A stretch of 64,000 nt of DNA, taken from Comamonas koreensis (GTDB lineage: Bacteria; Pseudomonadota; Gammaproteobacteria; Burkholderiales; Burkholderiaceae_C). A model generated the notes under the pieces. It was not told the origin of the DNA. It was given only the letters and a program-made list of their open reading frames with translations, and did no database searches. Positions 35,650 to 45,743 of the stretch are shown in pieces. Location: assembly GCF_021026195.1 (NCBI RefSeq), contig NZ_JAJNCT010000009.1, positions 468,669 to 532,668 of the forward strand, written 5' to 3'. The translations under genes and the position numbers were made by a program. Within the stretch, counting starts at the first letter, position 1, and each line of letters begins with the position of its first letter.

Positions 35650-38133
35650 ATGAGAATCTTGATTGATCTTCAGGGAGCGCAGTCTGCGAGTCGGCACAGA
35701 GGGATAGGCCGGTACACGCTTGCGCTGGCCTTGGCGATGGCTAAAAACAAGGGTGAACATGAGATTCATCTGTTGCTCAATGGCATGCTGGCTGAAACGA
35801 TTCGGCCCATACGCGATGCGTTTAAAGCCTGGATTCCAGCAAACCATATCCATGTCTGGCAGGCCCTCGCGCCAGTGAATAGCAACGCGCCAGAAAATGC
35901 AGTGCGCCGGCGTATTGCAGCCATTATCAGAGAAGATGCTATCAGCCAGATTCAGCCTGATGTAGTGCACATTACCAGTCTCTACGACGGCTTTGGCGAT
36001 AACTCTGTGCACAGTGTCCATGAACGGGCAGAATGCCTTGTGGCGATCACGTTCTACGATGCAATCCCTTTGATCCAGGCGGCAGCGTATCTCGACAACA
36101 ATCCTGTCTATCGCGATCATTATCTGGCCTGCACTGCGCAAGCGAAAAATGCGGATCTGCTGCTGGCTATATCTGAATCTGCAAGGCAAGAAGCCGTCAC
36201 TTACCTTCAGGCCGACTCTCATCGGGTCATCAACATTTCCTCGGCTGTAGACCCGTGCTTCATGCCGGTTAGCTATTCAGCCGAGCAAACACGTGATTTG
36301 CAAAGACGCTTGGGTATTCGTAAACCCTTTGTGATGTATTCCGGTGCAACGGATGAGCGTAAGAACCACCGTGGTCTCATCAGCGCCTTTGCGCAGCTCC
36401 CAACGGACTTGCGCCATGCGCATCAACTGGTACTGGCCGGTGGACTTCCTGCGGATCATCGTGAGCAACTGGAGGCCCATGTGCGCGACTGCGGATTGGC
36501 CCAGGATGAGGTGGTGATCACAGGGCGCATCAGCGATGACGACTTGGTCCAGTTGTACTGCCAATGTGCCCTCTATGTGTTTCCGTCCTGGCATGAAGGC
36601 TTTGGCTTGCCGGCACTGGAGGCCATGTCCTGTGGTGCAGCCACCATTGGGGCCAACACTACCAGTGTTCCCGAGGTCATAGGATGGGAGCGAGCGCTCT
36701 TTGATCCGTATGATCCCGCAGACATAGCGCAGAAGATGGCCGAAGCGTTGACCGATGCAGACTTCCACCAGGAGCTTCGGGCGCACGCTTTAAGACAGGC
36801 AACCCAGTTCTCCTGGGATAACTCGGCGCTCCGAACCATTGCAGCGCTGGAGGACTTGGTCTCAAAGGCGACCGTGACAGAGGCATCTGTTCGGCCGGAT
36901 CTGCTGCCCGCCATTGCGCAGATGGCGGCGGAAGATGCAAGCCTGGACTTGATGGGCCTGTCGCAGGCCATTGCGCGTAACCACAGAGCTGCCAAACCGC
37001 AGTTATTGGTCGATATCTCAGAGCTGGTGCAGCGCGACGCCCGAACCGGGATTCAACGTGTAGTTCGCAGTATTCTCCATGAATGGCTTTCGCACCCGCC
37101 GGAAGCTTACGAAGTCCGCGCTGTTTACGCGACGACAGATAAACCAGGTTATCGCTACGCTGATCGGTTTGTTCAGAACTTTATGGGCGCGCCAGCTGCG
37201 AATGCTGCGGATCCGGATGCCGCCATCGATTATGCCCCTGGCGATATATTCTTGGCACTAGATATGCAGCCGCAGGTGCAAATCTATCAGTCGCCTTTCT
37301 ACCAGACTTTGCGTAATCACGGCGTCGATGTGCGCTTTGTTCTGTATGACCTGCTGCCCATCACCATGCCGCAGTTCTTTCCCGAAGATGCTGAAGCAAA
37401 CCATTCCCGTTGGGTAAGCGTGGCTGCGCAGACTGATGGGGTAATTTGTATATCTCAATCTGTGGCAGATGAGTTCAAAGCCTGGTGTCAAAAACGAGCA
37501 GCAAATCTACCGCAGATTGACTGGTTTCATATGGGCGCGGACATCGAAAGTTCAACACCCAGCCAAGGACTGCCTGAAGATGCAGTGGTGACACTCGATA
37601 AACTTTCCATGCGTCCCACCTTCCTGATGGTGGGAACGGTGGAGCCGCGCAAAGGCCACGCTCAGGTTTTGGACGCAGCCAACGCCTTATGGAACTGTTC
37701 GGCAGACTTTAACTTGGTGTTGGTCGGTAAACAGGGCTGGAAGGTAGAAAAACTGGTCAACGACTTACAGGCGCATTCCCAGCTCGGTGAGAGGCTGTTT
37801 TGGCTGCAGGGAATAAGTGATGAATATCTTGCAAAAGTATATGCGCAATCAGACTGTTTGATCGCTGCTTCTTATGGCGAGGGGTTCGGGTTGCCTTTGA
37901 TTGAGGCTGCTCAAATTGATCTGCCTATCATTGCTCGCGATATTCCCGTGTTTCGCGAGGTGGCAGGTGACTACGCGACTTATTTTAATTCCGTAGCTGG
38001 GCTGGAATCAGTGATCAGCAATTGGGTAGCTTCATTCGAGGATCGCCAGGATAAAAATTCCAAGCATATGCCGTGGCAGACCTGGGGGCAAAGTGCAGCG
38101 CAGCTACTGCAGCGTATTTCTACCAGGAGTTAG
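35650..38133 (+). CDS. Two-domain family 4 glycosyltransferase, WbdA-like polymerase
   Basis: 827 residues containing two GT-B/GT4 modules in tandem. The first (1-~400) begins MRILIDLQG...HRGIGRYTLALA and ends with the EX7E region HEGFGLPALEAMSCG. The second (~455-827) starts LLVDISELVQRDARTGIQRVVRSI and has VGTVEPRKGHAQVLDA and YGEGFGLPLIEAAQ. The layout and length match E. coli O9a WbdA, in which two mannosyltransferase sites build the repeating unit processively. Given gmd and rmd downstream, the sugar may be D-rhamnose, mannose or both. It starts four bases after the methyltransferase gene. GC content is clearly lower than the chromosome average. Confidence 0.85.
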   Translation: MRILIDLQGAQSASRHRGIGRYTLALALAMAKNKGEHEIHLLLNGMLAETIRPIRDAFKAWIPANHIHVWQALAPVNSNAPENAVRRRIAAIIREDAISQIQPDVVHITSLYDGFGDNSVHSVHERAECLVAITFYDAIPLIQAAAYLDNNPVYRDHYLACTAQAKNADLLLAISESARQEAVTYLQADSHRVINISSAVDPCFMPVSYSAEQTRDLQRRLGIRKPFVMYSGATDERKNHRGLISAFAQLPTDLRHAHQLVLAGGLPADHREQLEAHVRDCGLAQDEVVITGRISDDDLVQLYCQCALYVFPSWHEGFGLPALEAMSCGAATIGANTTSVPEVIGWERALFDPYDPADIAQKMAEALTDADFHQELRAHALRQATQFSWDNSALRTIAALEDLVSKATVTEASVRPDLLPAIAQMAAEDASLDLMGLSQAIARNHRAAKPQLLVDISELVQRDARTGIQRVVRSILHEWLSHPPEAYEVRAVYATTDKPGYRYADRFVQNFMGAPAANAADPDAAIDYAPGDIFLALDMQPQVQIYQSPFYQTLRNHGVDVRFVLYDLLPITMPQFFPEDAEANHSRWVSVAAQTDGVICISQSVADEFKAWCQKRAANLPQIDWFHMGADIESSTPSQGLPEDAVVTLDKLSMRPTFLMVGTVEPRKGHAQVLDAANALWNCSADFNLVLVGKQGWKVEKLVNDLQAHSQLGERLFWLQGISDEYLAKVYAQSDCLIAASYGEGFGLPLIEAAQIDLPIIARDIPVFREVAGDYATYFNSVAGLESVISNWVASFEDRQDKNSKHMPWQTWGQSAAQLLQRISTRS

Positions 38134-39473
<1,340 letters not shown>

Positions 39474-39474
<1 letters not shown>

Positions 39475-40421
39475 TGAACGCCGCTGCCAATGCAGTGGGT
39501 GCAGCAGCGCAAAAGCGGGTGCTGCTGACAGGTGCGCAAGGCTTTACCGGTCAGCATCTGGTGCCCTTGCTGCGCGCTGCTGGCTGGGATGTCTGGTCGC
39601 TCGATCGCTCCGCCTCCGATGGCGCTGGGCTGATTCCAGCAGCGCAGTGCCTGCAGGCGGACTTGCTTGACGAGGCAGCGCTGCAAAGCGCCGTTCACCA
39701 GATCAGCCCGCAGGCGGTCGTGCATTTGGCAGCGATTGCTTTTGTAGGCCACGGCTCGGCGGATGATTTCTACCGCGTCAATGTGGTGGGCACCCGCCAC
39801 CTGCTGCAGGCCTTGGGCACTTTGCCTGTCAAGCCGCAGTGCGTGTTGCTGGCCAGCAGTGCCAACATCTACGGCAACAGCCACGAAGGTGCCTTGCCCG
39901 AGGGCACCACTGCCAACCCCGCCAATGATTACGCCGTGAGCAAGCTCGCGATGGAATACATGGCGCGGCTGTGGCTGCCGCAGCTGCCGGTGGTGCTGGT
40001 GCGGCCGTTCAATTACACGGGCCTGGGCCAGTCGCCGCAGTTTCTGATCCCCAAGATCGTGGACCATGCGCTGCGCAAGGCCGACGTGATCGAGCTGGGC
40101 AACCTGGATGTGGACCGCGATTTTTCAGACGTGCGCGATGTGGCGGCCGCCTATGTGCGCTTGCTGGATAGCGCCGCGCAGGGGATTGCAGTGGGTGGGG
40201 TGTTCAATGTCGGCTCGGGCTGCACCTGGTCGCTGCGCGACGTATTGGCACAGGTGCAGCAGATCAGCGGCCACACGATGGAGGTACGGGTGAATCCGGC
40301 CTTTGTACGTGCCAACGAGGTGCGCATCTTGCGTGCTGACACCACAGCGCTGGAGCAGGCCATCGGTGAGTGGCGCAGCTACCAACTGGAAGACACCCTG
40401 CGCTGGATGCTGCGGGCTTGA
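39474..40421 (+). CDS. rmd: GDP-4-dehydro-6-deoxy-D-mannose reductase
   Basis: 315 residues of the extended SDR family with VLLTGAQGFTGQHLVPLL (cofactor motif), AAIAFVGHGSADDFYRVNVVGT, SSANIYGNS and YAVSKLAMEYMA (Tyr-x3-Lys). Sequence character and its place right behind gmd point to Rmd, which reduces the Gmd product to GDP-D-rhamnose. The other Gmd-dependent enzyme, fucose synthase, looks different and is usually annotated Fcl/WcaG. GDP-D-rhamnose is the donor for the Pseudomonas common polysaccharide antigen. The following glycosyltransferase begins 8 bases later. Confidence 0.88.
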
Positions 40422-40429
40422 AGGACCTT

Positions 40430-41626
40430 ATGGGTTTAGACATCATCTTGGGCGCTGATGCGCTCCATGCGCCATTGACCGGCATCGGGCGTTACAGCTA
40501 CGAACTGGCCAGCCAGCTGCGCCAGCACCCTGATGTGGACCGTTTGCGCTACTTCTCCCATGGCCATTGGGTGGCAGATCCGTTGGCGGCGCTCGGTGGG
40601 CAGGGTCCAAGCCCCGCCGACGCGGCGCCTGGTGTGCAAAGCACCCCCAACACTGCGCCAAGCTTGTTCACGCGTCTGCGTAGCACCTTGTCGGCCAACC
40701 GCGCAGCAGTGCGGGTCTACCAATCGCTGATGCCTGCCATCTCACGCTGGCGGGTACGCGGGGAAGGGCAGGCCATCTTCCACTCCCCCAACTACCTGGT
40801 GCCGCCTTTCCCGGGCCGCACGGTCAATACCGTGCATGACCTCTCGCATGTGTTCTACCCCGAGTTCCATCCGCAGGCGCGGGTGGAATTCATGAACATG
40901 GCCTTTGGCAGCAGCCTCAGGCACACCGAGCATGTGATCACCGATACGGAAACGGTGCGCCAGGAATTCATCCAGCACTTTGGCTGGTCGGCGGACAAGG
41001 TCACAGCCATTGGCCTTGGCATGGATGCCGCCTACCACCCGCGCAGCGATGCCGAACTGGCCCCGGTGCTGGCCAAGCATGGGCTGCAGCCGCGCAGCTA
41101 CGCGCTGTATGTCGGCACCATTGAGCCCCGCAAAAACATCGGCCGGCTGCTGCAAGCCTACGCGCAGCTGGACCCGGCCTTGCGAAAGGCCTGCCCTCTC
41201 GTGCTGGCAGGCGGCAAGGGCTGGAAATCCGAAGACATACACCGCCGCATGGAGCAGGCGGCCAACGAGGGCTGGCTGCACTACCTGTCCTATGTGGACC
41301 AGGCCGACCTGCCCATGCTCTATGCGGGCGCACGCCTGTTCGCCTACCCCTCGCTCTATGAAGGCTTTGGCCTGCCGATTGTGGAGGCGATGGCCAGCGG
41401 CACGCCGGTGCTGACCTCCGACGCCTCCTGCATGCCCGAGGTGGCGGACGGCGCAGCGGCGTTGGTCAACCCGCTGGACGTGGACGACATTCTGCGCGGT
41501 CTGCAACGCCATCTTGGAGACGAGGCATGGCTGCGCGATGCCAGTGCCAAGGGCTTGGAGCGTGCGGCCAACTACTCCTGGCAGCGCTGCGCTGCGGAGA
41601 CCCTGGCGGTTTACAAGGCGCTGTAA
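40430..41626 (+). CDS. Family 4 glycosyltransferase, probable rhamnosyl- or mannosyltransferase
   Basis: 398 residues, GT-B fold. The acceptor half starts LDIILGADALHAPLTGIGRYSYELA, and donor-site features are YVGTIEPRKNIGRLLQAY and the EX7E stretch YEGFGLPIVEAMASGTPVL. It resembles WbpY/WbpZ-type transferases of D-rhamnan synthesis and single-domain WbdB-like mannosyltransferases. ATG 40430 follows AAGGAC. It ends the gmd-rmd-GT block; the convergent zinc GTPase gene begins its stop 34 bases on, without a clear terminator. Confidence 0.85.
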   Translation: MGLDIILGADALHAPLTGIGRYSYELASQLRQHPDVDRLRYFSHGHWVADPLAALGGQGPSPADAAPGVQSTPNTAPSLFTRLRSTLSANRAAVRVYQSLMPAISRWRVRGEGQAIFHSPNYLVPPFPGRTVNTVHDLSHVFYPEFHPQARVEFMNMAFGSSLRHTEHVITDTETVRQEFIQHFGWSADKVTAIGLGMDAAYHPRSDAELAPVLAKHGLQPRSYALYVGTIEPRKNIGRLLQAYAQLDPALRKACPLVLAGGKGWKSEDIHRRMEQAANEGWLHYLSYVDQADLPMLYAGARLFAYPSLYEGFGLPIVEAMASGTPVLTSDASCMPEVADGAAALVNPLDVDDILRGLQRHLGDEAWLRDASAKGLERAANYSWQRCAAETLAVYKAL

Positions 41627-41659
41627 GGCTGCAAAGGTCTTCGCGCTTGTGGGTGCCTG

Positions 41660-42901
41660 TTAGATCTTGCTATCGGGCCAATCCACAAACGAATGCCGCC
41701 ACCCCGTCCATACCGTGGGCCCCTGCGCCATCTCTGCATCGCTGAGCAAGCAGCTGTCCAGCTGCGCGCGCAGGGCGGGCTCGTCCATGTCCATGCCGAT
41801 CAACACCAGCTCCTGGCGGGCATCGCCTACGCGGTCGTCCCAGGCTTTGCGGATCAGGGCCAGCGCTTCTTCGTCCTGCGGCCAGCGTTCTTCGGGCACG
41901 GCGGCCCACCAGTAGCCGGCCGCGCTGTGGCGCGCTACCGCACCGGCTTGTGACCACTGGCCTGCCAGCGTAGGGTGGCTGGCCAGCCAGAAAAAGCCTT
42001 TGGAGCGCACAACACCCGGCCATTCCTGGTTGATCAGCGCATAAAAGCGCTCGGGGTGGAAAGGGCGGCGTGCGCGGTAGACAAAGCTGCCGATGCCATA
42101 GGCCTCCGTCTCGGGCTGGTGGCTGCCACGCAGCTCCTGCAGCCAGCCCGGAGCCTGGGATGCCTGCTCGAAATCGAACAAACCTGTTTGCAGCACCTTG
42201 TGCAGCGGCACCTGGCCAAACTCGGCTAGCACAATGCGGGCGCGGCGGTTCAGGCCACGCAAGATGCCCATCAGCTGCTCGCGCTCGGCGTCAGACACCA
42301 GATCAGCCTTGTTGAGCACGATCACATCGCAAAACTCGATCTGCTCGACCAGCAGGTCCACAACGGTGCGCTGGTCCTCGTCCCCCAGCGATTGGCCGCG
42401 TGCCCGCAGCTGGTCGCGTGAGCTGTAGTCGCGCAAGAAGTTGAAGGCATCGACCACCGTGACCATCGTGTCCAGCTGCGCCACATCGCCCAGGCTGCGG
42501 CCGTCCTCGCCGGCAAAGGTAAAGGTCTCGGCCACCGGCAATGGCTCGGAGATGCCGGTGGATTCGATCACCAGCTGGTCAAAGCGGCCTTCGCTGGCCA
42601 GGCGGCTGACTTCCACCAGCAAATCCTCGCGCAAAGTGCAGCAGATGCAGCCATTGCTCATCTCCACCAGCTTCTCATCGGTGCGCGACAGCTCGGCCCC
42701 GCCCTGGCGCACCAGGGCTGCGTCGATATTGACCTCGGACATGTCATTGACGATGACCGCCACGCGCCGGCCTTCGCGGTTGTTCAGGATGTGATTGAGG
42801 AGGGTGGTTTTACCGGCACCCAGGAATCCGGAGAGCACGGTGACGGGGAGTTTGGCTGGGCGCGTCGTTGCCAGTGGGGAGGAGAGGGTGGTGGAAGTCA
42901 T
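41660..42901 (-). CDS. COG0523/CobW-family zinc metallochaperone GTPase
   Basis: 413 residues. G-domain: [21 protein letters not shown] (P-loop), the metal-binding CxCC in [24 protein letters not shown] (switch II) and VLNKADL. The C-terminal CobW domain includes [12 protein letters not shown]. Zur-controlled members of this family are thought to deliver zinc to key enzymes when zinc is scarce. Location supports that: a Zur-type palindrome (42987-42998) lies 86 bases upstream, and zur plus znuCBA follow on the other strand. ATG 42901 is chosen; an in-frame ATG at 42970 would put the start almost against the operator. Confidence 0.92.
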   Translation of the reverse strand: MTSTTLSSPLATTRPAKLPVTVLSGFLGAGKTTLLNHILNNREGRRVAVIVNDMSEVNIDAALVRQGGAELSRTDEKLVEMSNGCICCTLREDLLVEVSRLASEGRFDQLVIESTGISEPLPVAETFTFAGEDGRSLGDVAQLDTMVTVVDAFNFLRDYSSRDQLRARGQSLGDEDQRTVVDLLVEQIEFCDVIVLNKADLVSDAEREQLMGILRGLNRRARIVLAEFGQVPLHKVLQTGLFDFEQASQAPGWLQELRGSHQPETEAYGIGSFVYRARRPFHPERFYALINQEWPGVVRSKGFFWLASHPTLAGQWSQAGAVARHSAAGYWWAAVPEERWPQDEEALALIRKAWDDRVGDARQELVLIGMDMDEPALRAQLDSCLLSDAEMAQGPTVWTGWRHSFVDWPDSKI

Positions 42902-42986
42902 CGTGGAATGCGGGGTTGGCGCTGGCTCGGGTGGCTTGCTGCATGCCCAGGCCAGCGCTGGGTGGTGCATGTGTTGAAGATGAGAT

Positions 42987-42998
42987 ATGTTATAACAT
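42987..42998. promoter_or_regulatory. Zur-type operator 1
   Basis: ATGTTATAACAT is a perfect 12-bp palindrome between the divergent CobW-type gene and the small gene at 43079. The same 12 bases recur at 43902-43913 before the znu operon. The core resembles known Zur boxes of proteobacteria (GTTATA-TATAAC). Confidence 0.75.
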
Positions 42999-43078
42999 AA
43001 CAAATTAAAGCTGGTTTTTCTCAAGCGTTCGCTGGGAACCGGGAGGATGGCGGCTGCCGAGATGTGGAAAGGACACTG

Positions 43079-43336
43079 ATGATTCCAAAGACTTACGCGC
43101 AGTGGCGGCACTGCATCACCGTCGAATGCGGCATCCCCTTGAGCGCAGACTTCATCGCGCAACGCCTGGCGGTATGGCGCAATCCGGGGCTGGAAGAGAC
43201 GCAGCGCTTCAGGCGCCTGTACGGCGATGCGCATTGGCAGGCGGTGCAGCACTGGTTTGTGCAAGCCGCGCAGGAGCAGGAGAGCGCCGCCGCAGCGGAG
43301 CCCCCGCTGGCAGCGTCCGCACGGCAGACCGGATAA
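43079..43336 (+). CDS. Hypothetical protein in the zinc regulon
   Basis: 85 residues with no family I can name. It is probably soluble and helical ([59 protein letters not shown]), with two cysteines in CITVEC, and ends in an Ala-rich tail. AAAGGA (43068-43073) precedes ATG 43079. It starts 80 bases from Zur box 1 and leads into zur after 27 bases, so it is probably zinc-controlled and co-transcribed with zur. Confidence 0.75.
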   Translation: MIPKTYAQWRHCITVECGIPLSADFIAQRLAVWRNPGLEETQRFRRLYGDAHWQAVQHWFVQAAQEQESAAAAEPPLAASARQTG

Positions 43337-43363
43337 ACTCTGGCCTCTGTCTTTGTTGTCACC

Positions 43364-43792
43364 ATGTCCACAGCCGCCAAAACGCCCCTGCCCGAGTTGA
43401 CCAAGCACCAAGCCCTGGTGCTGCAAGCGCTTGCGCGTGAGGCCAATCCGGCCAGCGCCTATGCCTTGCTCGACCAGCTGCGTGACGAGGGCCTGCGTGC
43501 GCCCCAGCAGGTGTACCGCGCGCTGGACAAGCTGATCGAATATGGGCTGGTGCATCGGGTCGAGAGCCTCAACTCCTTTGTGGTCTGTGCCCATACCCAT
43601 GCCGATGGCCATGACCATGGCCTGGTGGTGTTTGCCATCTGCGATAGCTGCGGCCAGGTCGATGAGTTCCTGGAGCCTGCGGTGGAGCGGCGCCTCAAGA
43701 CCTGGTCCAAGGCCAATGGCTTCAAACCCAGCAGCACCCATGTCGAGATGCATGGAACCTGCAGCCGCTGCGCTGCCGCACCGGCGGCCTGA
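43364..43792 (+). CDS. zur: Zinc uptake regulator Zur, Fur family
   Basis: 142 residues. Winged helix: [64 protein letters not shown]. The dimer/metal domain has [10 protein letters not shown] and the structural zinc cysteines CDSCGQ and the C-terminal CSRC. Neighbourhood (znuCBA, COG0523 GTPase, identical palindromes) makes Zur far more likely than Fur or PerR. With zinc bound it should repress from the two ATGTTATAACAT sites. The start is ATG 43364. Confidence 0.93.
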   Translation: MSTAAKTPLPELTKHQALVLQALAREANPASAYALLDQLRDEGLRAPQQVYRALDKLIEYGLVHRVESLNSFVVCAHTHADGHDHGLVVFAICDSCGQVDEFLEPAVERRLKTWSKANGFKPSSTHVEMHGTCSRCAAAPAA

Positions 43793-43901
43793 GCGCGTTT
43801 AACCGCCTATTTTTCCTCTTCGCTCCCGCGAATGGCTTCCCGTTATTGCCTGGCCGTTGGTGCCGGGCTTGGCTGCGTTTACATATTGCTGTTTTCATTT
43901 G

Positions 43902-43913
43902 ATGTTATAACAT
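43902..43913. promoter_or_regulatory. Zur-type operator 2, upstream of the znu operon
   Basis: The core ATGTTATAACAT extends to a 16-bp perfect palindrome TGATGTTATAACATCA (43900-43915). It overlaps a plausible -10 region (TATAAC) and is about 80 bases before the first small gene of the znu operon. Confidence 0.8.
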
Positions 43914-43993
43914 CACGTTTTGAAACGCAGCAGCTACGTGCTTGATGCCACCAGGCTGATCTAAGTACGGCAGTAACTGCCAATGAGCGAGCT

Positions 43994-44122
43994 ATGGGAT
44001 CAACACAAACAACCAGGCGCCGCAGCGCCTTGCAGGCCTCGGCGCTGGCGCGCTGCCTGCTGGCGCTGGGCCTGAGCGCGCTGCTCTGGGGTATCGTGCT
44101 ATGGGCGGTGCAGCAGCCATGA
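43994..44122 (+). CDS. Small single-span membrane protein at the head of the znu operon
   Basis: A 42-residue frame: a polar basic start (MGSTQTTRRRSA) followed by one hydrophobic helix (ALARCLLALGLSALLWGIVLWAV) and QQP. The inside-positive rule puts the N-terminus in the cytoplasm. Its stop overlaps the znuC start as ATGA (44119-44122), the same coupling used between znuC, znuB and znuA. It begins about 80 bases after Zur box 2. There is no strong ribosome binding site and no family I recognise. Coupling and composition make a real gene more likely than not; it could also be a leader needed only for znuC translation. Confidence 0.55.
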   Translation: MGSTQTTRRRSALQASALARCLLALGLSALLWGIVLWAVQQP

Positions 44123-44853
44123 CGCCATCCGTTACCGGCCTGCCGGCGGCAGTGCATGGCGTCGATATCGAACTCTCCAACCTGGGTCTGGGCTATAGCG
44201 GCAAGCTGGCGCTGCGGGGTGTCAGCGGGCAGTTTGCGGCGGGCTCGATGACGGCCATCGTCGGGCCGAACGGCGGCGGCAAATCGACCTTGCTCAAGGG
44301 CTTGCTGGGGCAGCTCGCACCCATGCAAGGGTCGCTGCGCTGCCGCTATCCGCGCGCGGCGTTGGGCTACCTGGCGCAAGCCTGCGAGGTCGAGCGCGAC
44401 TTTCCGATCAGCGTGGAAGACTTTGTCAGCATGGGCCTGTGGGCGCAAACGGGCGCGCTGGGGGCCGTCAGCGATGCGCAGCGGGGGCAGATCAGCACGG
44501 CATTGGCAACAGTGGGTCTGCAGGGCTGGCAGCCGCGCTGGATAGCCGAGCTCTCGGGCGGGCAGTTTCAGCGCATGCGCTTTGCCCGGCTCTGGGTGCA
44601 GAACCCGCCGGTGATCTTGCTGGACGAGCCCTTCACCGGTGTCGACGAGCCCTCCATCGATGTGCTGCTGCAGCTGTTGCAGCAGTGGCATGCGCGGGGC
44701 CGCACCGTGCTGGCCGTGCTGCATGACCGCGAAATGGTGGAAGCGTTTTTTCCAGAGGCCTTGGCGCTGGCGGGCACCCAGCTGGGCTGGGGCGCCACCG
44801 CCGATGTGCTGACGAGCCTGGCGGCGCGCGCAGGTGCCAGGAGGCGCGCATGA
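44119..44853 (+). CDS. znuC: Zinc ABC importer ATPase
   Basis: 244 residues. Walker A GPNGGGKSTLLKGLLG, Q-loop in GYLAQACEVERDFPISVEDFV, signature ELSGGQFQRMRFAR and Walker B VILLDEPFTGVD are typical of the metal-importer subgroup. It energises ZnuB-mediated zinc uptake. ATG 44119 overlaps the preceding 42-residue gene, and the end overlaps znuB, both as ATGA. Confidence 0.93.
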   Translation: MTPSVTGLPAAVHGVDIELSNLGLGYSGKLALRGVSGQFAAGSMTAIVGPNGGGKSTLLKGLLGQLAPMQGSLRCRYPRAALGYLAQACEVERDFPISVEDFVSMGLWAQTGALGAVSDAQRGQISTALATVGLQGWQPRWIAELSGGQFQRMRFARLWVQNPPVILLDEPFTGVDEPSIDVLLQLLQQWHARGRTVLAVLHDREMVEAFFPEALALAGTQLGWGATADVLTSLAARAGARRRA

Positions 44854-45743
44854 TCGCCGAGCTGTTGTGGCAGCCCTTTGTGGACTACGGCTTCATGCGC
44901 CGCGCCTTGGCCGGCTGCCTGGCCTTGAGCGCGGGTGCCGCGCCCTTGGGCACCATCTTGCTGTTGCGCCGCATGAGCCTGGTGGGCGATGCCATGTCGC
45001 ATGCCATCTTGCCGGGCGCGGCCCTGGGCTATCTGCTGTTTGGCCTGTCCTTGCCGGCGATGACGATTGGCGGCCTGGCGGCTGGCCTGGTCGTGGCCCT
45101 GCTCTCGGGCGTGGTGACCCGCTACACCGCCTTGCGCGAGGACGCGAGCTTTGCCGGTTTCTACCTGATCTCGCTGGCGCTGGGCGTGCTGCTGATCTCG
45201 CTGCGCGGCTCCAATGTGGATCTGCTGCATGTGCTGTTTGGCTCGGTGCTGGCGCTGGACGATCCCACCCTGTACCTGACCGCCACCATCGCCAGCCTGT
45301 CGATGCTGGGCCTGGCGCTGATGTACCGGCCCTTGCTGATGGAATGCCTGGACCCCGGCTTTCTGCGCCTGCAGGGGCGCATGGGCAGCATCAGCCATGC
45401 GCTGTTCATGCTGCTGCTCGTGCTCAACCTGGTGGGGGGCTTCCATTCGCTGGGCACCTTGATGGCGGTGGCCCTGGTGGTGCTGCCCGCCGCCAGTGCG
45501 CGGTTCTGGCTGCGCGGCGTGGGCCTGCAGATGGCGTTGTCCACCGCCATCGCGATGGCCGGCAGCGTGCTGGGCCTGCTGCTGTCCTACCACGCGGGCA
45601 TTGCGGCATCGGCCGCCATCACCCTGAGCCTGGGCAGCTTGTACCTGTTGTCGCTCTGCCTGGGCCGGCTGGGCAGCGTGCGCGCGCAGCGCCAAAGGCC
45701 GGCCAACGATTCTGTGTCTGAACCAATGGGAGTATCCGAATGA
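44850..45743 (+). CDS. znuB: Zinc ABC importer permease
   Basis: 297 residues with eight to nine hydrophobic segments of the ABC-3 family: APLGTILLLRRMSLVGDAMSHAILPGAALGYLL, DASFAGFYLISLALGVLLISLRGSNVDLLHVLFGS and SLGTLMAVALVVLPAASARFW. It forms the inner-membrane zinc channel with ZnuC. The end overlaps znuA as ATGA. The cytoplasmic C-terminal tail (RVRAQRQRPANDSVSEP) is short and polar. Confidence 0.93.
   Translation: MIAELLWQPFVDYGFMRRALAGCLALSAGAAPLGTILLLRRMSLVGDAMSHAILPGAALGYLLFGLSLPAMTIGGLAAGLVVALLSGVVTRYTALREDASFAGFYLISLALGVLLISLRGSNVDLLHVLFGSVLALDDPTLYLTATIASLSMLGLALMYRPLLMECLDPGFLRLQGRMGSISHALFMLLLVLNLVGGFHSLGTLMAVALVVLPAASARFWLRGVGLQMALSTAIAMAGSVLGLLLSYHAGIAASAAITLSLGSLYLLSLCLGRLGSVRAQRQRPANDSVSEPMGVSE

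Noticed and set aside
42902..43753. Continuous extension of the CobW-type frame to 697 codons
   Set aside because: The upstream part crosses the Zur operator and runs antisense to zur and the 43079 gene; the family begins just before the P-loop.
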